A stretch of DNA of 64,000 nucleotides, from contig CAVENX010000033.1 in assembly GCA_963617275.1 (NCBI GenBank), positions 9,482-73,481 on the forward strand, in the 5' to 3' direction. The stretch comes from Limivicinus sp963617275 (GTDB lineage Bacteria > Bacillota > Clostridia > Oscillospirales > Oscillospiraceae). Under the pieces are notes generated by a model that saw only the letters and a list, made by a program, of their open reading frames with translations, was not told where the DNA came from and did no database searches. The position numbers were made by a program, and so were the translations under genes. How positions within the stretch are numbered: the stretch's first letter is position 1; the number at the start of each line of letters is the position of its first letter. This document shows, piece by piece, positions 48,971-58,089 of this stretch.

Positions 48971-51900
48971 TTACGCCAGCCATTTGTAATCGACCCAGCC
49001 GTCCTGGTTGTTATAATTCACCCGAGCCCAGGTAATCCCGTTGTACTGCTGTGTAGTCGTTCCGTAAACATAGATGCTCGTTCCATCGCGGAGCGTACAG
49101 ATTTTAGCGGATTCTTCAACATACACATCCGAGCGGAAAGACAATGTTGACCCTTGTCCGACATTTACAGTCATCCAACACTCCTTGGCCTCAATGGGGT
49201 AAGGGACATCAGGATAGGAAGAAGTCGGTGCAGATGCCTGAGGCGCCAGCCAATTGTAATTGACCCAGCCGTCTCTTCCGTTGTAGTTGATTTTTGCCCA
49301 GGTTCTATCCTCATACTGCTGTTTTGTTGTGCCGTAAACATATACGGAAGCGTCATTGGGTATAGAACCTAATTCATATTGGTCTGCCACCGAAACGGTA
49401 GAGCAGAAGCGAAGTGTAGAGCCCGCACCGACATTTACGGTCATGTAGCAATCTAAGCTGTCTAATTCAGGCTCGTCAACGGAAGGAGCCTCGGTTTGCG
49501 GTGAAGACAGTTGATTCGAATAAACATTGAAGCTGTTGTTTATTACAACGGAAGTCGTTGTTTCACTGCCATTTACCGCAGCGGCCTCTACATAATACGT
49601 ATATGAGCCTGCGCCGAGATTTCCAAAAACCAGATCGTTGTTTATCGTGTATCTCAAATCCGCAGAGGACGCATTAGGGCTATGCCGCGACGTCTGGACA
49701 GCGTTTCCGTTGGAATCGTATATTGCTCCGTATAGCTCTGTGATCATGCCGCAGTCCGTATAAACCGTTCCGCGAATACCGAAATTACTGCCCTGCTGCA
49801 AGCTTCCGGGCGTATTATTGCCGGAAACGGAAATACTCGGCTTCTGCGCAGGATTCTGAACGGGCTGCTGAGGCGGCTCGGCCGGAGTCTGTTCCGGCTC
49901 GTTCGAGTAGATGGTGAAGTTCTCGTAAATGACAGTATTGGTTGTTGTTTCACTTCCATTTACCGCAGTGGCCTCTACATAATACGTATACGAGCCTGCT
50001 CCGAGATTTCCGAAGACCAGGTCGTTGTTTATCGTGTATCTCAAATCCGCAGAGGACGCATTAGGGCTATGCCGCGACGTCTGGACAGCGTTTCCGTTGG
50101 AATCGTATATTGCTCCGTATAGCTCTGTGATCATGCCGCAGTCCGTATAAACCGTTCCGCGAATACCGAAATTACTGCCCTGCTGCAAGCTTCCGGGCGT
50201 ATTATTGCCGGAAACGGAAATACTCGGCTTCTGCGCAGGATTCTGAACAGACTGCTGAGGCGGCTCGGTCGGAGTCTGTTCCGGCTCATTCGAGTAGACG
50301 TTAAAGCTATCGTAAATGACAGTATTGGTTGCTGTTTCGCCGCCATTTACCGCAGTAGCCTCTACATAATACGTATACGAGCCTGCGCCGAGATTTCCAA
50401 AGACCAGGTCGTTGTTTATTGAATATCTCAAATTCACAGAGGACGCATTTGGATTATGCCGCGACGTCTGGACAGCGTTTCCGTTGGAATCGTATATCGC
50501 TCCATAAAGCTCCGTGATCATGCCGCAATCCGTATAAACCGTTCCGCGAATACCGAAATTACTTCCCTGCTGCAAGCTTCCGGGCGTATTGTTGCCGGAA
50601 ACGGAAATACTCGGCTTCTGCGCAGGATTCTGAGCTGGCTCTTCTACGGAAGGCACAGGTGTAGCAGTGGGTTCAGGCGCAGGTGCAGAAGCGGATGCGT
50701 CAGAGAGGTCAATGTACGGTCCTGCGGCAGTCGCGCTTACCGTGATTCTATCTTTGCCTGCATCGGAAACGCTGAAAGACTTAGCCGCGATAGTGTAGTG
50801 ATTGCTATACTGCGCTACACTGTTGTTGGCTGCATAATAATCTTCTGTGTAAACATCATACGTCAGAGTGTAGTCGCCGGCAGAAAGTGAGCCGAACTTC
50901 ATTTTTGTGTTCAGATTACTGTTTTTGACGGACAGTGAGTATCCGTTGACATTCTGTATATGCTGGAGAACCGGTGTGCCGCTCAAATCGCTGTTGGGGT
51001 AAACAGAGCACACAAGCGATTTGATTTTCACATCGGATGAGGAAAGCTCACCGCGAAGTCCGAATCCCTTTCCGGTTCTGACATTTACGGGCAAAGCAAT
51101 ATCGCTGAAGGAAATGCTTTCACCGCTGGGCGGCTGCACGGTAACGTCGCCGCAGTAAATATACCCGGTCTTGCCGTTATACCGCACGGCATACCAGCAG
51201 TTTCCGGCGCTGTTGACGACAAGGCTATCTGCGGTGTAGGTGCTTCCAATGGTGAGCGGGGTCACAGCCACCGATTCGCCATATGTTCGTCCCTCACAAG
51301 GGAGAGACATCATGCTGCCCGCAACAATGACCGACAGCTTAACGCTGGTCGGGTATTGTGTGCACTGGTTTTTTACATATTCGGGCATAAGAGAACCGCT
51401 TCCATCAGTTATAATCCAAATTTGCGTAATATAAGCTATTACAAAATCCTGATTAGTTAGCCCAGTGTTTGGATAAACCATTTTGATTTTTCCGGGAAGC
51501 GTTGAATCAGCCAAGGGTATACGTCCATCTGCTGCTTCAGAAGCTGGATCGGCACAATAGAATGTATCGGTTGGTCCATCGTAGTCGGTCAACAATACCG
51601 CATGCCTTATCTTATACTCTTTTCCGCCTTTCCAAAAACTTTTCCAGAAATATATCACAATGCCTTCGGGGTGCTCATTAAGACTTTCAATGAAATATTG
51701 TTTTTTCCCGTCAAGGTCGGGAGTCTTATAGCCAAGCTCTCCCATATTGTAAGCCGTTACTTTTTTGCCATTGAAAGGAAATTTAAAAGGTACGCCGTCA
51801 GTTCCCCATGCAACTTTAGCGACAGGATCTCTGGTTATTTCGTTCCAACTTGGATCGCCTTCAAGTAATGCTCTTCTGCGTAACATCATAACGTTAGAGA

Positions 51901-52045
51901 TTAAAGTACACTCCTTGGTGCGACCTTGTTTTAGATATACAGATGGGTCAGTTATGTCTACAAAGTCAGCCCTAGCAGTTCCCAGTGATGGCATAATCGT
52001 TATCGACATTACAATAACAAGTAATATGCTTACTATTTTTTTCAT
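48971..52045 (-). CDS. Large secreted protein: C39-like peptidase, three 129-residue repeats, SH3-like domains
   Basis: Predicted 1024 residues. The signal peptide ends near LGTARA. A C39-like papain-fold domain follows (Cys46 in RTKECTLISN, His in YKIRHAVLLTDYDG, Asp in YCADPAS). Next come an SH3-like domain (CWYAVRYNGKTGYIYCGDV), a beta domain, and three nearly identical 129-residue repeats starting NPAQKPSISVSGNNTPGSLQ with PEQTP linkers. Two SH3-like domains (DGWVNYNWLA, DGWVDYKWLA) end it. SH3b modules usually bind peptidoglycan, so a wall location is likely. The start is ATG 52045; GTG 52051 is also in frame. Confidence 0.8.
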   Translation of the reverse strand: MKKIVSILLVIVMSITIMPSLGTARADFVDITDPSVYLKQGRTKECTLISNVMMLRRRALLEGDPSWNEITRDPVAKVAWGTDGVPFKFPFNGKKVTAYNMGELGYKTPDLDGKKQYFIESLNEHPEGIVIYFWKSFWKGGKEYKIRHAVLLTDYDGPTDTFYCADPASEAADGRIPLADSTLPGKIKMVYPNTGLTNQDFVIAYITQIWIITDGSGSLMPEYVKNQCTQYPTSVKLSVIVAGSMMSLPCEGRTYGESVAVTPLTIGSTYTADSLVVNSAGNCWYAVRYNGKTGYIYCGDVTVQPPSGESISFSDIALPVNVRTGKGFGLRGELSSSDVKIKSLVCSVYPNSDLSGTPVLQHIQNVNGYSLSVKNSNLNTKMKFGSLSAGDYTLTYDVYTEDYYAANNSVAQYSNHYTIAAKSFSVSDAGKDRITVSATAAGPYIDLSDASASAPAPEPTATPVPSVEEPAQNPAQKPSISVSGNNTPGSLQQGSNFGIRGTVYTDCGMITELYGAIYDSNGNAVQTSRHNPNASSVNLRYSINNDLVFGNLGAGSYTYYVEATAVNGGETATNTVIYDSFNVYSNEPEQTPTEPPQQSVQNPAQKPSISVSGNNTPGSLQQGSNFGIRGTVYTDCGMITELYGAIYDSNGNAVQTSRHSPNASSADLRYTINNDLVFGNLGAGSYTYYVEATAVNGSETTTNTVIYENFTIYSNEPEQTPAEPPQQPVQNPAQKPSISVSGNNTPGSLQQGSNFGIRGTVYTDCGMITELYGAIYDSNGNAVQTSRHSPNASSADLRYTINNDLVFGNLGAGSYTYYVEAAAVNGSETTTSVVINNSFNVYSNQLSSPQTEAPSVDEPELDSLDCYMTVNVGAGSTLRFCSTVSVADQYELGSIPNDASVYVYGTTKQQYEDRTWAKINYNGRDGWVNYNWLAPQASAPTSSYPDVPYPIEAKECWMTVNVGQGSTLSFRSDVYVEESAKICTLRDGTSIYVYGTTTQQYNGITWARVNYNNQDGWVDYKWLA
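49468..50640. repeat. Three in-frame tandem repeats of 387 bp
   Basis: Each unit encodes the 129-residue module of the secreted protein. Units are almost identical at DNA level, apart from a few substitutions (for example GGACGCATTAGGGC versus GGACGCATTTGGAT), with the third, outermost unit diverging most at its end. Recent duplication or gene conversion is the simplest explanation. Confidence 0.85.
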
Positions 52046-52092
52046 GACCACGCTTTCCCTTTCTCTATTTACTAATAGCAGTGTTCAATCCC

Positions 52093-53373
52093 TTACTTAT
52101 ACTCCACGTCTCCGCTCTTTTTAATTTTCAGACGTCCGGGGGTTTGCAGCTCATCCGCCTTGTGTTCTTTAACATGTGCGGGCGCGTAGAAACTGACACC
52201 GCTTCGTTCACTGCGCTCTTCCGGCGCCGTGGCAGGATCAGCAGGCAGGCTTGGCCGGCGTTCGGAACGTACTTCCGGTATGGCGTCGGTGTTGATTTGT
52301 GTGCCGCAGTAAATACAGAACTTCGTTCCTGACTTCAGGCTTTTTCCGCAGGACGGGCATACCGGTTCAAATACCTTACGGTTGACCGGGGTGCCGCATT
52401 TGGAGCAAAACGAACTGCCTTTGGCGAGAGGCGCGCCGCAGTTTTCACACCGGGAAAAATCAACTTTCTTTTTCCCGCAGTCTGCGCAGAATGCGGCGGA
52501 GGGTCTGTTCTTTTTGCCGCATTCACAAGTCCATCCCATATCGATGGATATGCCGGACAAATCGGGCAAACCGGACAATTCCGGAATCTTGGGCGTTTTG
52601 ATGTTTATTTTTTTGGGGAGCAGATCCGGCACAATGCCGATAGCTATCGAGCAGAGAAAACTTACAATCGGGAAAGCGGTAATACTGAATTTAGGCATCA
52701 TTTCATCCATGTGTATTCCAAACAAATACAATAAATCATACATGAAATCTTCTACGCTTTCTAAGTTCGACTCGACTTCTGCATTTAAGAACACAATAAC
52801 ACCAATAAGCACAGCCGTATAGACAGCGTTCAGTACCGTTAACGTTCCCTCTCCGCTTCTGTCGTCAAACATTATATGTTTTGCGCAAATAAATGCCGAA
52901 AGGAAGAAGCCAATACACAAAAGCCATAACAGGAGTGATATGACCGCGGCCGTCCATTTTATTTGCATAAGGCTTCTATATTCATCAGAGCCATTGAAGC
53001 TGCTGTCATCAAGGATGTCAAGCTTCACAATACGGTCAACCAATGATGAAACGCTTGCGGCAGTCGTTGCCAGCTCAAATGGGGATAACCTGCTGTCTTT
53101 CAGATTGCAAAGTATCGTATCAGCCGGTTCTGCAATATTATCGAGGTAATCTCCATAACTCCCCAAAAAAGAATGCCATGTTCTTATCTCGCTTTTAATG
53201 TCGCCTTTTCTATACCCCTGAAGAATATATGCGAAGTCTACTGTTCCCTCATCGGTTTTTGTGCTTATGTATATGCTGGGTGAAAGTAGAAGCACCATTG
53301 TCACAGCAAGTAATATAAGCGCCGCAATTTTTCTCAAGTTCAATTTCCAGCCTGAAGATCCCAAGTGTCCCAT
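52093..53373 (-). CDS. Membrane protein with three C-terminal zinc ribbons
   Basis: Predicted 426 residues. Hydrophobic segments lie near residues 14-33, 140-165, 185-200 and 235-255. Zinc ribbons follow in the C-terminal third: CECGKK..CADC, CENCGA..CSKC and CPSCGK..CIYC. The tail is charged and presumably cytosolic. It is transcribed between the large secreted protein and another zinc-ribbon membrane protein. The function is unknown; the ribbons probably serve protein contacts. Confidence 0.72.
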   Translation of the reverse strand: MGHLGSSGWKLNLRKIAALILLAVTMVLLLSPSIYISTKTDEGTVDFAYILQGYRKGDIKSEIRTWHSFLGSYGDYLDNIAEPADTILCNLKDSRLSPFELATTAASVSSLVDRIVKLDILDDSSFNGSDEYRSLMQIKWTAAVISLLLWLLCIGFFLSAFICAKHIMFDDRSGEGTLTVLNAVYTAVLIGVIVFLNAEVESNLESVEDFMYDLLYLFGIHMDEMMPKFSITAFPIVSFLCSIAIGIVPDLLPKKINIKTPKIPELSGLPDLSGISIDMGWTCECGKKNRPSAAFCADCGKKKVDFSRCENCGAPLAKGSSFCSKCGTPVNRKVFEPVCPSCGKSLKSGTKFCIYCGTQINTDAIPEVRSERRPSLPADPATAPEERSERSGVSFYAPAHVKEHKADELQTPGRLKIKKSGDVEYK

Positions 53374-53420
53374 ATCGTTTTCCCTACTTTCTTTTTATAT
53401 TTTGCCGTTTTGCCGTAATT

Positions 53421-54728
53421 TCACGGCGAATAATACTTTTCAATATATATTAAATCAAAGTTTTTGACCTTGACCTTTGCCCTGAACTCGCCGTATTTAC
53501 GAAACAGATCATACGCACTTGAAAGCTGTATGTTCTGAAGATTTGTATTATCTATTATCTGGGCCGATCCGTCGCTCGGCTCTTTAACCGAATATACAGC
53601 CGGAGAGCGGGAATAAACAGGGGCATCAGATGTGTATATGGCATGCCACAGCCCATCCGATTCTTTGACAAACATACCGCCGCTGAGATACCATGACCCG
53701 TCAACCGTATCTATATATTCAACCTCCCACTGCTCGTCGCCAACTTCTATCACAGACCCCGTTGAGTAGTTTTGGAGAGATTCTTCCATAAATACAACCG
53801 GATACAGTTTAAATGCTTCAACATATATACCGGTTTTCTCCGATCGTACATTTACCACCTGTACGATTTGTTCCCCGTCAGACAAGGGAAATATAGTCTG
53901 CGATATATACCCGTATTCGGAATCCGGCGGATTATTGGCTGCTCCCTCTTCGTAGAAACCGTCAAGTACGCCCTGGTCAATAACGTCCGTAAATTTCGTA
54001 TATGTCCCGCTCGCCTGATCCACTGCCCAATTGCTGTTATTTGTGTAGTCGCTAACTATATTCAGCTCCATTTTATTTCCGGAAAAACTGATCGTACCGT
54101 GGCCTGTGTTTCCCCAACTGTCGGCAAATTTAAAGCTGCCGCTGCCGTTATGCAGCTCTACATTGCGGACAACTGAAGCCGCAACCTTAGTGCCTGTGCT
54201 GTTATATGAAACAACAATAAAGCTTATTGTCTGCCCTTCCTGTTCATAAATGACAAATTCCGAAATTCTATCGCTTCCCCAACAACCGATGTAATCTGTG
54301 CTGCCGGCGTCAGAATAATCTGTCAGGCCGTAATCTTCCGTCTCAATATTATCGGTCGGCATACGCATTGCAGCGCTTGGCATACTATTCGCGTCCTCGC
54401 CTGGATTATCTTGATGTTCAGCGGAAAATCCCCGGACGCCCGAAGAGCTTTGCGCATTGTCCGCTCTTTCGACGTTTTCATCATTTTTGCTTATTGCGTC
54501 CATCACGTATGGTTCGCTGTCATCTGCGATAAAAAGCCTGTCTTTCGCAATCAGCACACCGACGCACATCGCCGCTGCTGTTACAGTTATCATAGTTGCA
54601 TATACATACCGCTTCGTTTTGTGTTTCGGGGAGCGTGCAGTTCCCCTCATTGTCTTTTTCAGCCCGCAATATGAGCATTTTTTGCTCTCATCACTATTCA
54701 GTTCACTGCAACAATCACATATCCACAT
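53421..54728 (-). CDS. Zinc-ribbon membrane protein with extracytoplasmic domain
   Basis: Predicted 435 residues. The N-terminus MWICDCCSELNSDESKKCSYCG is a short zinc ribbon, then one membrane segment (YVYATMITVTAAAMCVGVLIA) and a ~370-residue extracytoplasmic part with a lipocalin- or beta-sandwich-like pattern (YIGCWGSDRISEFVIYEQEGQTISFIVVS). The orientation is ribbon inside, domain outside. The ATG at 54726-54728 follows AAGGAG. No named family is recognised. Confidence 0.7.
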   Translation of the reverse strand: MWICDCCSELNSDESKKCSYCGLKKTMRGTARSPKHKTKRYVYATMITVTAAAMCVGVLIAKDRLFIADDSEPYVMDAISKNDENVERADNAQSSSGVRGFSAEHQDNPGEDANSMPSAAMRMPTDNIETEDYGLTDYSDAGSTDYIGCWGSDRISEFVIYEQEGQTISFIVVSYNSTGTKVAASVVRNVELHNGSGSFKFADSWGNTGHGTISFSGNKMELNIVSDYTNNSNWAVDQASGTYTKFTDVIDQGVLDGFYEEGAANNPPDSEYGYISQTIFPLSDGEQIVQVVNVRSEKTGIYVEAFKLYPVVFMEESLQNYSTGSVIEVGDEQWEVEYIDTVDGSWYLSGGMFVKESDGLWHAIYTSDAPVYSRSPAVYSVKEPSDGSAQIIDNTNLQNIQLSSAYDLFRKYGEFRAKVKVKNFDLIYIEKYYSP

Positions 54729-54738
54729 TGCAGTCTCC

Positions 54739-55386
54739 TTATCTGTAATCAATGTATTTGGCGTTTACCCAGCACGCCTGGGCAAGGCTGTTGACGATCA
54801 CACAGGCAAAACCGTTTTCCTCTGCCAGCACTTTTACGCCGGTGCCATGCGGCAAATCAATATTACGTTTGTTGTTTTTCATAGGCTCAGCATAGTAAAA
54901 GCTGTACACACTCACATCGCTTCCCCATGGTGAATTTATGCTTCCGTATTTGTAGTCGGATAAGTAGCTTTCGTTCTTTGGGTAACGTATTTTGGAACCT
55001 ATGGCATACAGATCCGCATCACTCGGCTTTGACTTATGTGTAGGTTTCGGTTTGGACGTGGGTTTTGGCGTGGGTTTTGGCGATGCCGCGGGTGTTTGCA
55101 TAGGTTTGGGCATCAACGTCTGCGTTGGCTCAGGCATTGTCATGGATGTTTGAGCATCCGCCTGCACGGAAGCAGGTAACGAAGACGTAAGCGGAACTTT
55201 TTCCGCCGCAGCTGCTAATTGTTCGGTTCCCAATACATCTTTCAGCCACACCCCCTTATAACGGATCACGCAGGCAGCAATTATTAAGCTGATACAGACA
55301 CATAAGAGCGCTATTCCGCCAATACGCAGCATCTTAAGCAGACGCAAAACAGGGCTCTCATATTTGGCTTCACTTTTTTCCCGCAC
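54739..55386 (-). CDS. Single-pass membrane protein with Pro/Lys-rich stalk and SH3-like domain
   Basis: Predicted 215 residues. One membrane segment (IGGIALLCVCISLIIAACVI) is followed by a stalk with PKPTPKPTSKPKPTHKSKPS and a C-terminal SH3-like domain (GTGVKVLAEENGFACVIVNS...ACWVNAKYIDYR) similar to those of the large secreted protein. It probably reaches into the cell wall. It lies in the same array, 10 bp before the next gene. Confidence 0.7.
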   Translation of the reverse strand: MREKSEAKYESPVLRLLKMLRIGGIALLCVCISLIIAACVIRYKGVWLKDVLGTEQLAAAAEKVPLTSSLPASVQADAQTSMTMPEPTQTLMPKPMQTPAASPKPTPKPTSKPKPTHKSKPSDADLYAIGSKIRYPKNESYLSDYKYGSINSPWGSDVSVYSFYYAEPMKNNKRNIDLPHGTGVKVLAEENGFACVIVNSLAQACWVNAKYIDYR

Positions 55387-55416
55387 GTTTCTTTACCCCT
55401 CCGCTTTACTTCCATG

Positions 55417-55710
55417 TTATATCTTCGCACCGCACTCCGGGCAAAAACGCGCTCCACCCGGGATACGGCATCCACAGTCTGCGCAATAGCGAGGCGCAGC
55501 AGTCGTTTTTTCTGTGCCGTGTCTGTCAGTACTGCTTTTAAGTCTGCCGCCCGATTTTGCCGTGTCAGATCTGCCGGCGCGTAAGTGTATAATGTCGCTC
55601 TCCATTTTTGCAGCGCGTTTGTACCTTTTATTGAATCTGCTTGCACCGCACTCAATACAGTTTGTATTTTCCATATCATTGCACCCGTTGCAGTTTGGAC
55701 ATATCCACAT
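55417..55710 (-). CDS. Small protein with two zinc ribbons
   Basis: Predicted 97 residues. The first ribbon is MWICPNCNGCNDMENTNCIECG and the second YCADCGCRIPGGARFCPECG, joined by a basic linker. No membrane segment is present, so it is probably cytosolic, unlike the other zinc-ribbon proteins of the array. It could act as an adaptor between them. Confidence 0.7.
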   Translation of the reverse strand: MWICPNCNGCNDMENTNCIECGASRFNKRYKRAAKMESDIIHLRAGRSDTAKSGGRLKSSTDRHGTEKTTAAPRYCADCGCRIPGGARFCPECGAKI

Positions 55711-55727
55711 CTCTGATTCTCCGTTAT

Positions 55728-56744
55728 TTAACTTAATCTATAATAGCCTTCCCGGTAATCACGCCACAGCTCATCTGCCGATACGGCTTCGGATTCCATG
55801 GGCTCAATATAGTTGTGATAAACGCTTTCCTTTCTGCATCGGAAGCTTGCCTTTACAGCCGGAAAGCTGTCATACCCAAACAAGCCCGCAACAAGTGTAT
55901 AATCATCTCCCGATATATCGGCAAGACGGCAGCTGAGCGCATATTCCCACTCTGCAACGGACGTTGATCCGTCAAGCGCGTCAAGCAGCATATATTCAAA
56001 TTCCATCGGAGATGGGATATAACCAAAGCAGCCATCGGATGCGCAAAGAACCACACACGGTGCGTCCAGAAGCACTCTCCTGCAATGTATATCAAAATCA
56101 GAAGATGCGTTTATAACATTTGTAAGCACGCCGTCACTCGACAGGTTCTCATAGGCATCTATTTCGCCGCTCAAATCATCGGCAGTCAACTGCGTCAACC
56201 CGTAGGAATCAAGCAGATAAACGCGTGAATCCCCCGCCCAAAATATGTCGGCGCTTATGCCGTCTGCATCCGCCTTGCATATCGCAACAGCCGCAGTGGT
56301 GGGAAATTCTTTTGAAAGAGAGCCTTTCATTTTCGCAGCGCCGCTCATGCCGCAGTTTTGCTTACATACTGCAAGTCCGGCGCTGATAGCATTTTTCAAA
56401 GAACTTGTACGCGCTGTTGTGTCTGAATCAGATCGGTATTCCTGCTTAAACCAGTTTCGGACGGTTCCGGCCGTCACACGCGAAGCCATATACGCCCCGC
56501 TTTTTCCGCCAAACGCTGGATATACTTTTGCGCCCGATCCGCCGCAGCCGTCAAATACGCCAAGCATAGTCATTTTTTCTCTGATTGAAAAGCAGAAGCT
56601 GTCCTCGCCATGGTTTTTGATCTTTTCTTTGAAAACCACAGCAACGCAATCAAGGTATCCTTGTGTCCCGCGTCGTCTTCCGAAACGCTTTTCCTCTGCG
56701 AAAGCCTTTGAATTTTCCATATGTTTTTCCATACAATATGTCAT
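55728..56744 (-). CDS. PP2C-family protein phosphatase
   Basis: Predicted 338 residues. It shows the PP2C metal motifs GEDSFCF, GVFDGCGGSG, WAGDSRVYLL, LCASDG and GDDYTLV, so the catalytic site looks complete. It removes phosphate from Ser/Thr residues and is the natural counterpart of the kinase encoded three genes upstream. The start overlaps the preceding gene's stop (ATGA). An alternative start at 56732 is possible. Confidence 0.88.
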   Translation of the reverse strand: MTYCMEKHMENSKAFAEEKRFGRRRGTQGYLDCVAVVFKEKIKNHGEDSFCFSIREKMTMLGVFDGCGGSGAKVYPAFGGKSGAYMASRVTAGTVRNWFKQEYRSDSDTTARTSSLKNAISAGLAVCKQNCGMSGAAKMKGSLSKEFPTTAAVAICKADADGISADIFWAGDSRVYLLDSYGLTQLTADDLSGEIDAYENLSSDGVLTNVINASSDFDIHCRRVLLDAPCVVLCASDGCFGYIPSPMEFEYMLLDALDGSTSVAEWEYALSCRLADISGDDYTLVAGLFGYDSFPAVKASFRCRKESVYHNYIEPMESEAVSADELWRDYREGYYRLS

Positions 56745-57688
56745 GATACTGTCTGTTCAACAGGCAACGTCTCAACAGGCGGTGTCTCAACAATCGGCGT
56801 CTCAACAATCGGCGTCTCAACAATCGGCGTCTCAACAGGCGGCGAAGGTATATTCCACGACCCTGCCAGGGGATTATCTGCCGCCTCAGTTAAATCCGGT
56901 GTCTGAAAAAATGCAGGTGATGTGATTTCTGCAATCGTTAATTTGACTTCATTCGAGCGTATCACGACTCCGTCTTTATCGGTAACTGTGCAGCGATATG
57001 TACCCATGACATCGGAGTTGGGGTTATTCACTGCCAGTCTGCTCGTTTGCCCTTCTTCAGTAACCCTATATTGGTCGCCCTCCTTGTCAATCGGTTTCCA
57101 TTCATTTGACCCCTTATCAAGCTTTTCCCAACTGAATGTTATACTATCGCCATCTGCTGCAACAATAAACACAGTTGTGGACTGACCGGGGCTAACTGTT
57201 TCATCTGTCGGTTGTTTTGTTATTATTATTCCGCTGCTGACCGGTACTACGTTGACTCCGCCGTCCGCAGTGCCGTCTTCGTCTGCGTTCTGGTTGCTCA
57301 GCAAGAAGTTGACACTATCATTCAACGACGATATTTCATCGCTCATCTCTGTTATTTTCTGCTCACATAGATTGAAGCTTTCCATCATCTGCGTGATCGT
57401 TCCCTTTAGCTTTGCTATCTGAAGCAAGCCTCCGATACACGCAGCAAGCGCGATAGCGCTCACAAAAAGTGCGCACATGCCAAATAAGTGTCTGTTCTTT
57501 TTCGGTTTGACCGGAGCTTCGTTCCGCTCGCTGTTTGCAGCTTTGTCTATCAGAGGAGCAGCCACGCCCTGTCGTTCGACTATATCCCAAAATCCGTTCC
57601 CGCCTTCAATACAGTTTTGGTCTTTACCGCACCATGGGCAGGCAGAATCTGTCATCTTTATACGTTTTCCGCAGTTTTTACAAAACAA
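56741..57688 (-). CDS. Zinc-ribbon membrane protein with Ig-like domain and repeat tail
   Basis: Predicted 315 residues. The zinc ribbon MFCKNCGKRIKMTDSACPWCG comes first, then a membrane segment (HLFGMCALFVSAIALAACIG), a short coiled coil (ITEMSDEISSLNDSVNFLL) and an Ig-like domain (TKQPTDETVSPGQSTTVFIV ... GTYRCTVTDKDG). The tail is made of PIVET/PPVET pentads encoded by a 15-bp minisatellite. It spans the membrane with the ribbon inside. Confidence 0.75.
   Translation of the reverse strand: MFCKNCGKRIKMTDSACPWCGKDQNCIEGGNGFWDIVERQGVAAPLIDKAANSERNEAPVKPKKNRHLFGMCALFVSAIALAACIGGLLQIAKLKGTITQMMESFNLCEQKITEMSDEISSLNDSVNFLLSNQNADEDGTADGGVNVVPVSSGIIITKQPTDETVSPGQSTTVFIVAADGDSITFSWEKLDKGSNEWKPIDKEGDQYRVTEEGQTSRLAVNNPNSDVMGTYRCTVTDKDGVVIRSNEVKLTIAEITSPAFFQTPDLTEAADNPLAGSWNIPSPPVETPIVETPIVETPIVETPPVETLPVEQTVS
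56752..56840. repeat. 15-bp minisatellite in the tail of the Ig-like protein gene
   Basis: About six units of GTCTCAACAATCGGC or close variants (AACAGGCGG). Each unit encodes one P-x-V-E-T pentad. Copy-number change would not break the frame. Confidence 0.85.
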
Positions 57689-57709
57689 CTGTCTTTCACA
57701 TCCTTCATT

Positions 57710-58081
57710 TTATTTAGTCAGATATTTCCCGCATACACAACAATTTGTTGCACCAAATGAATTGATCGTCTCACAGTATTTGCACAATGGTCGGGAGGTT
57801 TTTTTTGCAAATATAGCGTCTATAGACATCTGTTCAATCTTTTTCGATTGCGGTTTGCCCTCTGCCTTTGGCGTCATTTTAATTTTTGCTTTTGCTGATG
57901 TTGACTTAGGTTCCCTCGCCTTGACCTCTTTTAAAACATCTTTCACAATGATTGCGTCCGACATACGTTTTGCAAAGATATGCAGAGCCAATCCAAGCCC
58001 GGCAAGTAAAAGAAGCACTATTACCGCAGAGATGAACCTGCCGGTTGGCATTGAGGTAATAAATTCAACTATTGCTTCCAT
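57710..58081 (-). CDS. Small membrane protein with C-terminal zinc ribbon
   Basis: Predicted 123 residues. One membrane segment (FISAVIVLLLLAGLGLALHIF), a Lys-rich middle and a terminal ribbon CKYCETINSFGATNCCVCG. The order is the reverse of its neighbours, in which the ribbon comes first. It lies eight bases after the kinase gene, so it is tightly coupled to it. Confidence 0.7.
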   Translation of the reverse strand: MEAIVEFITSMPTGRFISAVIVLLLLAGLGLALHIFAKRMSDAIIVKDVLKEVKAREPKSTSAKAKIKMTPKAEGKPQSKKIEQMSIDAIFAKKTSRPLCKYCETINSFGATNCCVCGKYLTK

Positions 58082-58089
58082 ATGTCACC

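Noticed and set aside
49468..50640. Insertion sequence or other mobile DNA
   Set aside because: The 387-bp units are in-frame coding repeats with no transposase and no terminal inverted repeats.
56752..56840. CRISPR-like short repeats
   Set aside because: The units are contiguous 15-mers in frame inside a gene, without spacers.
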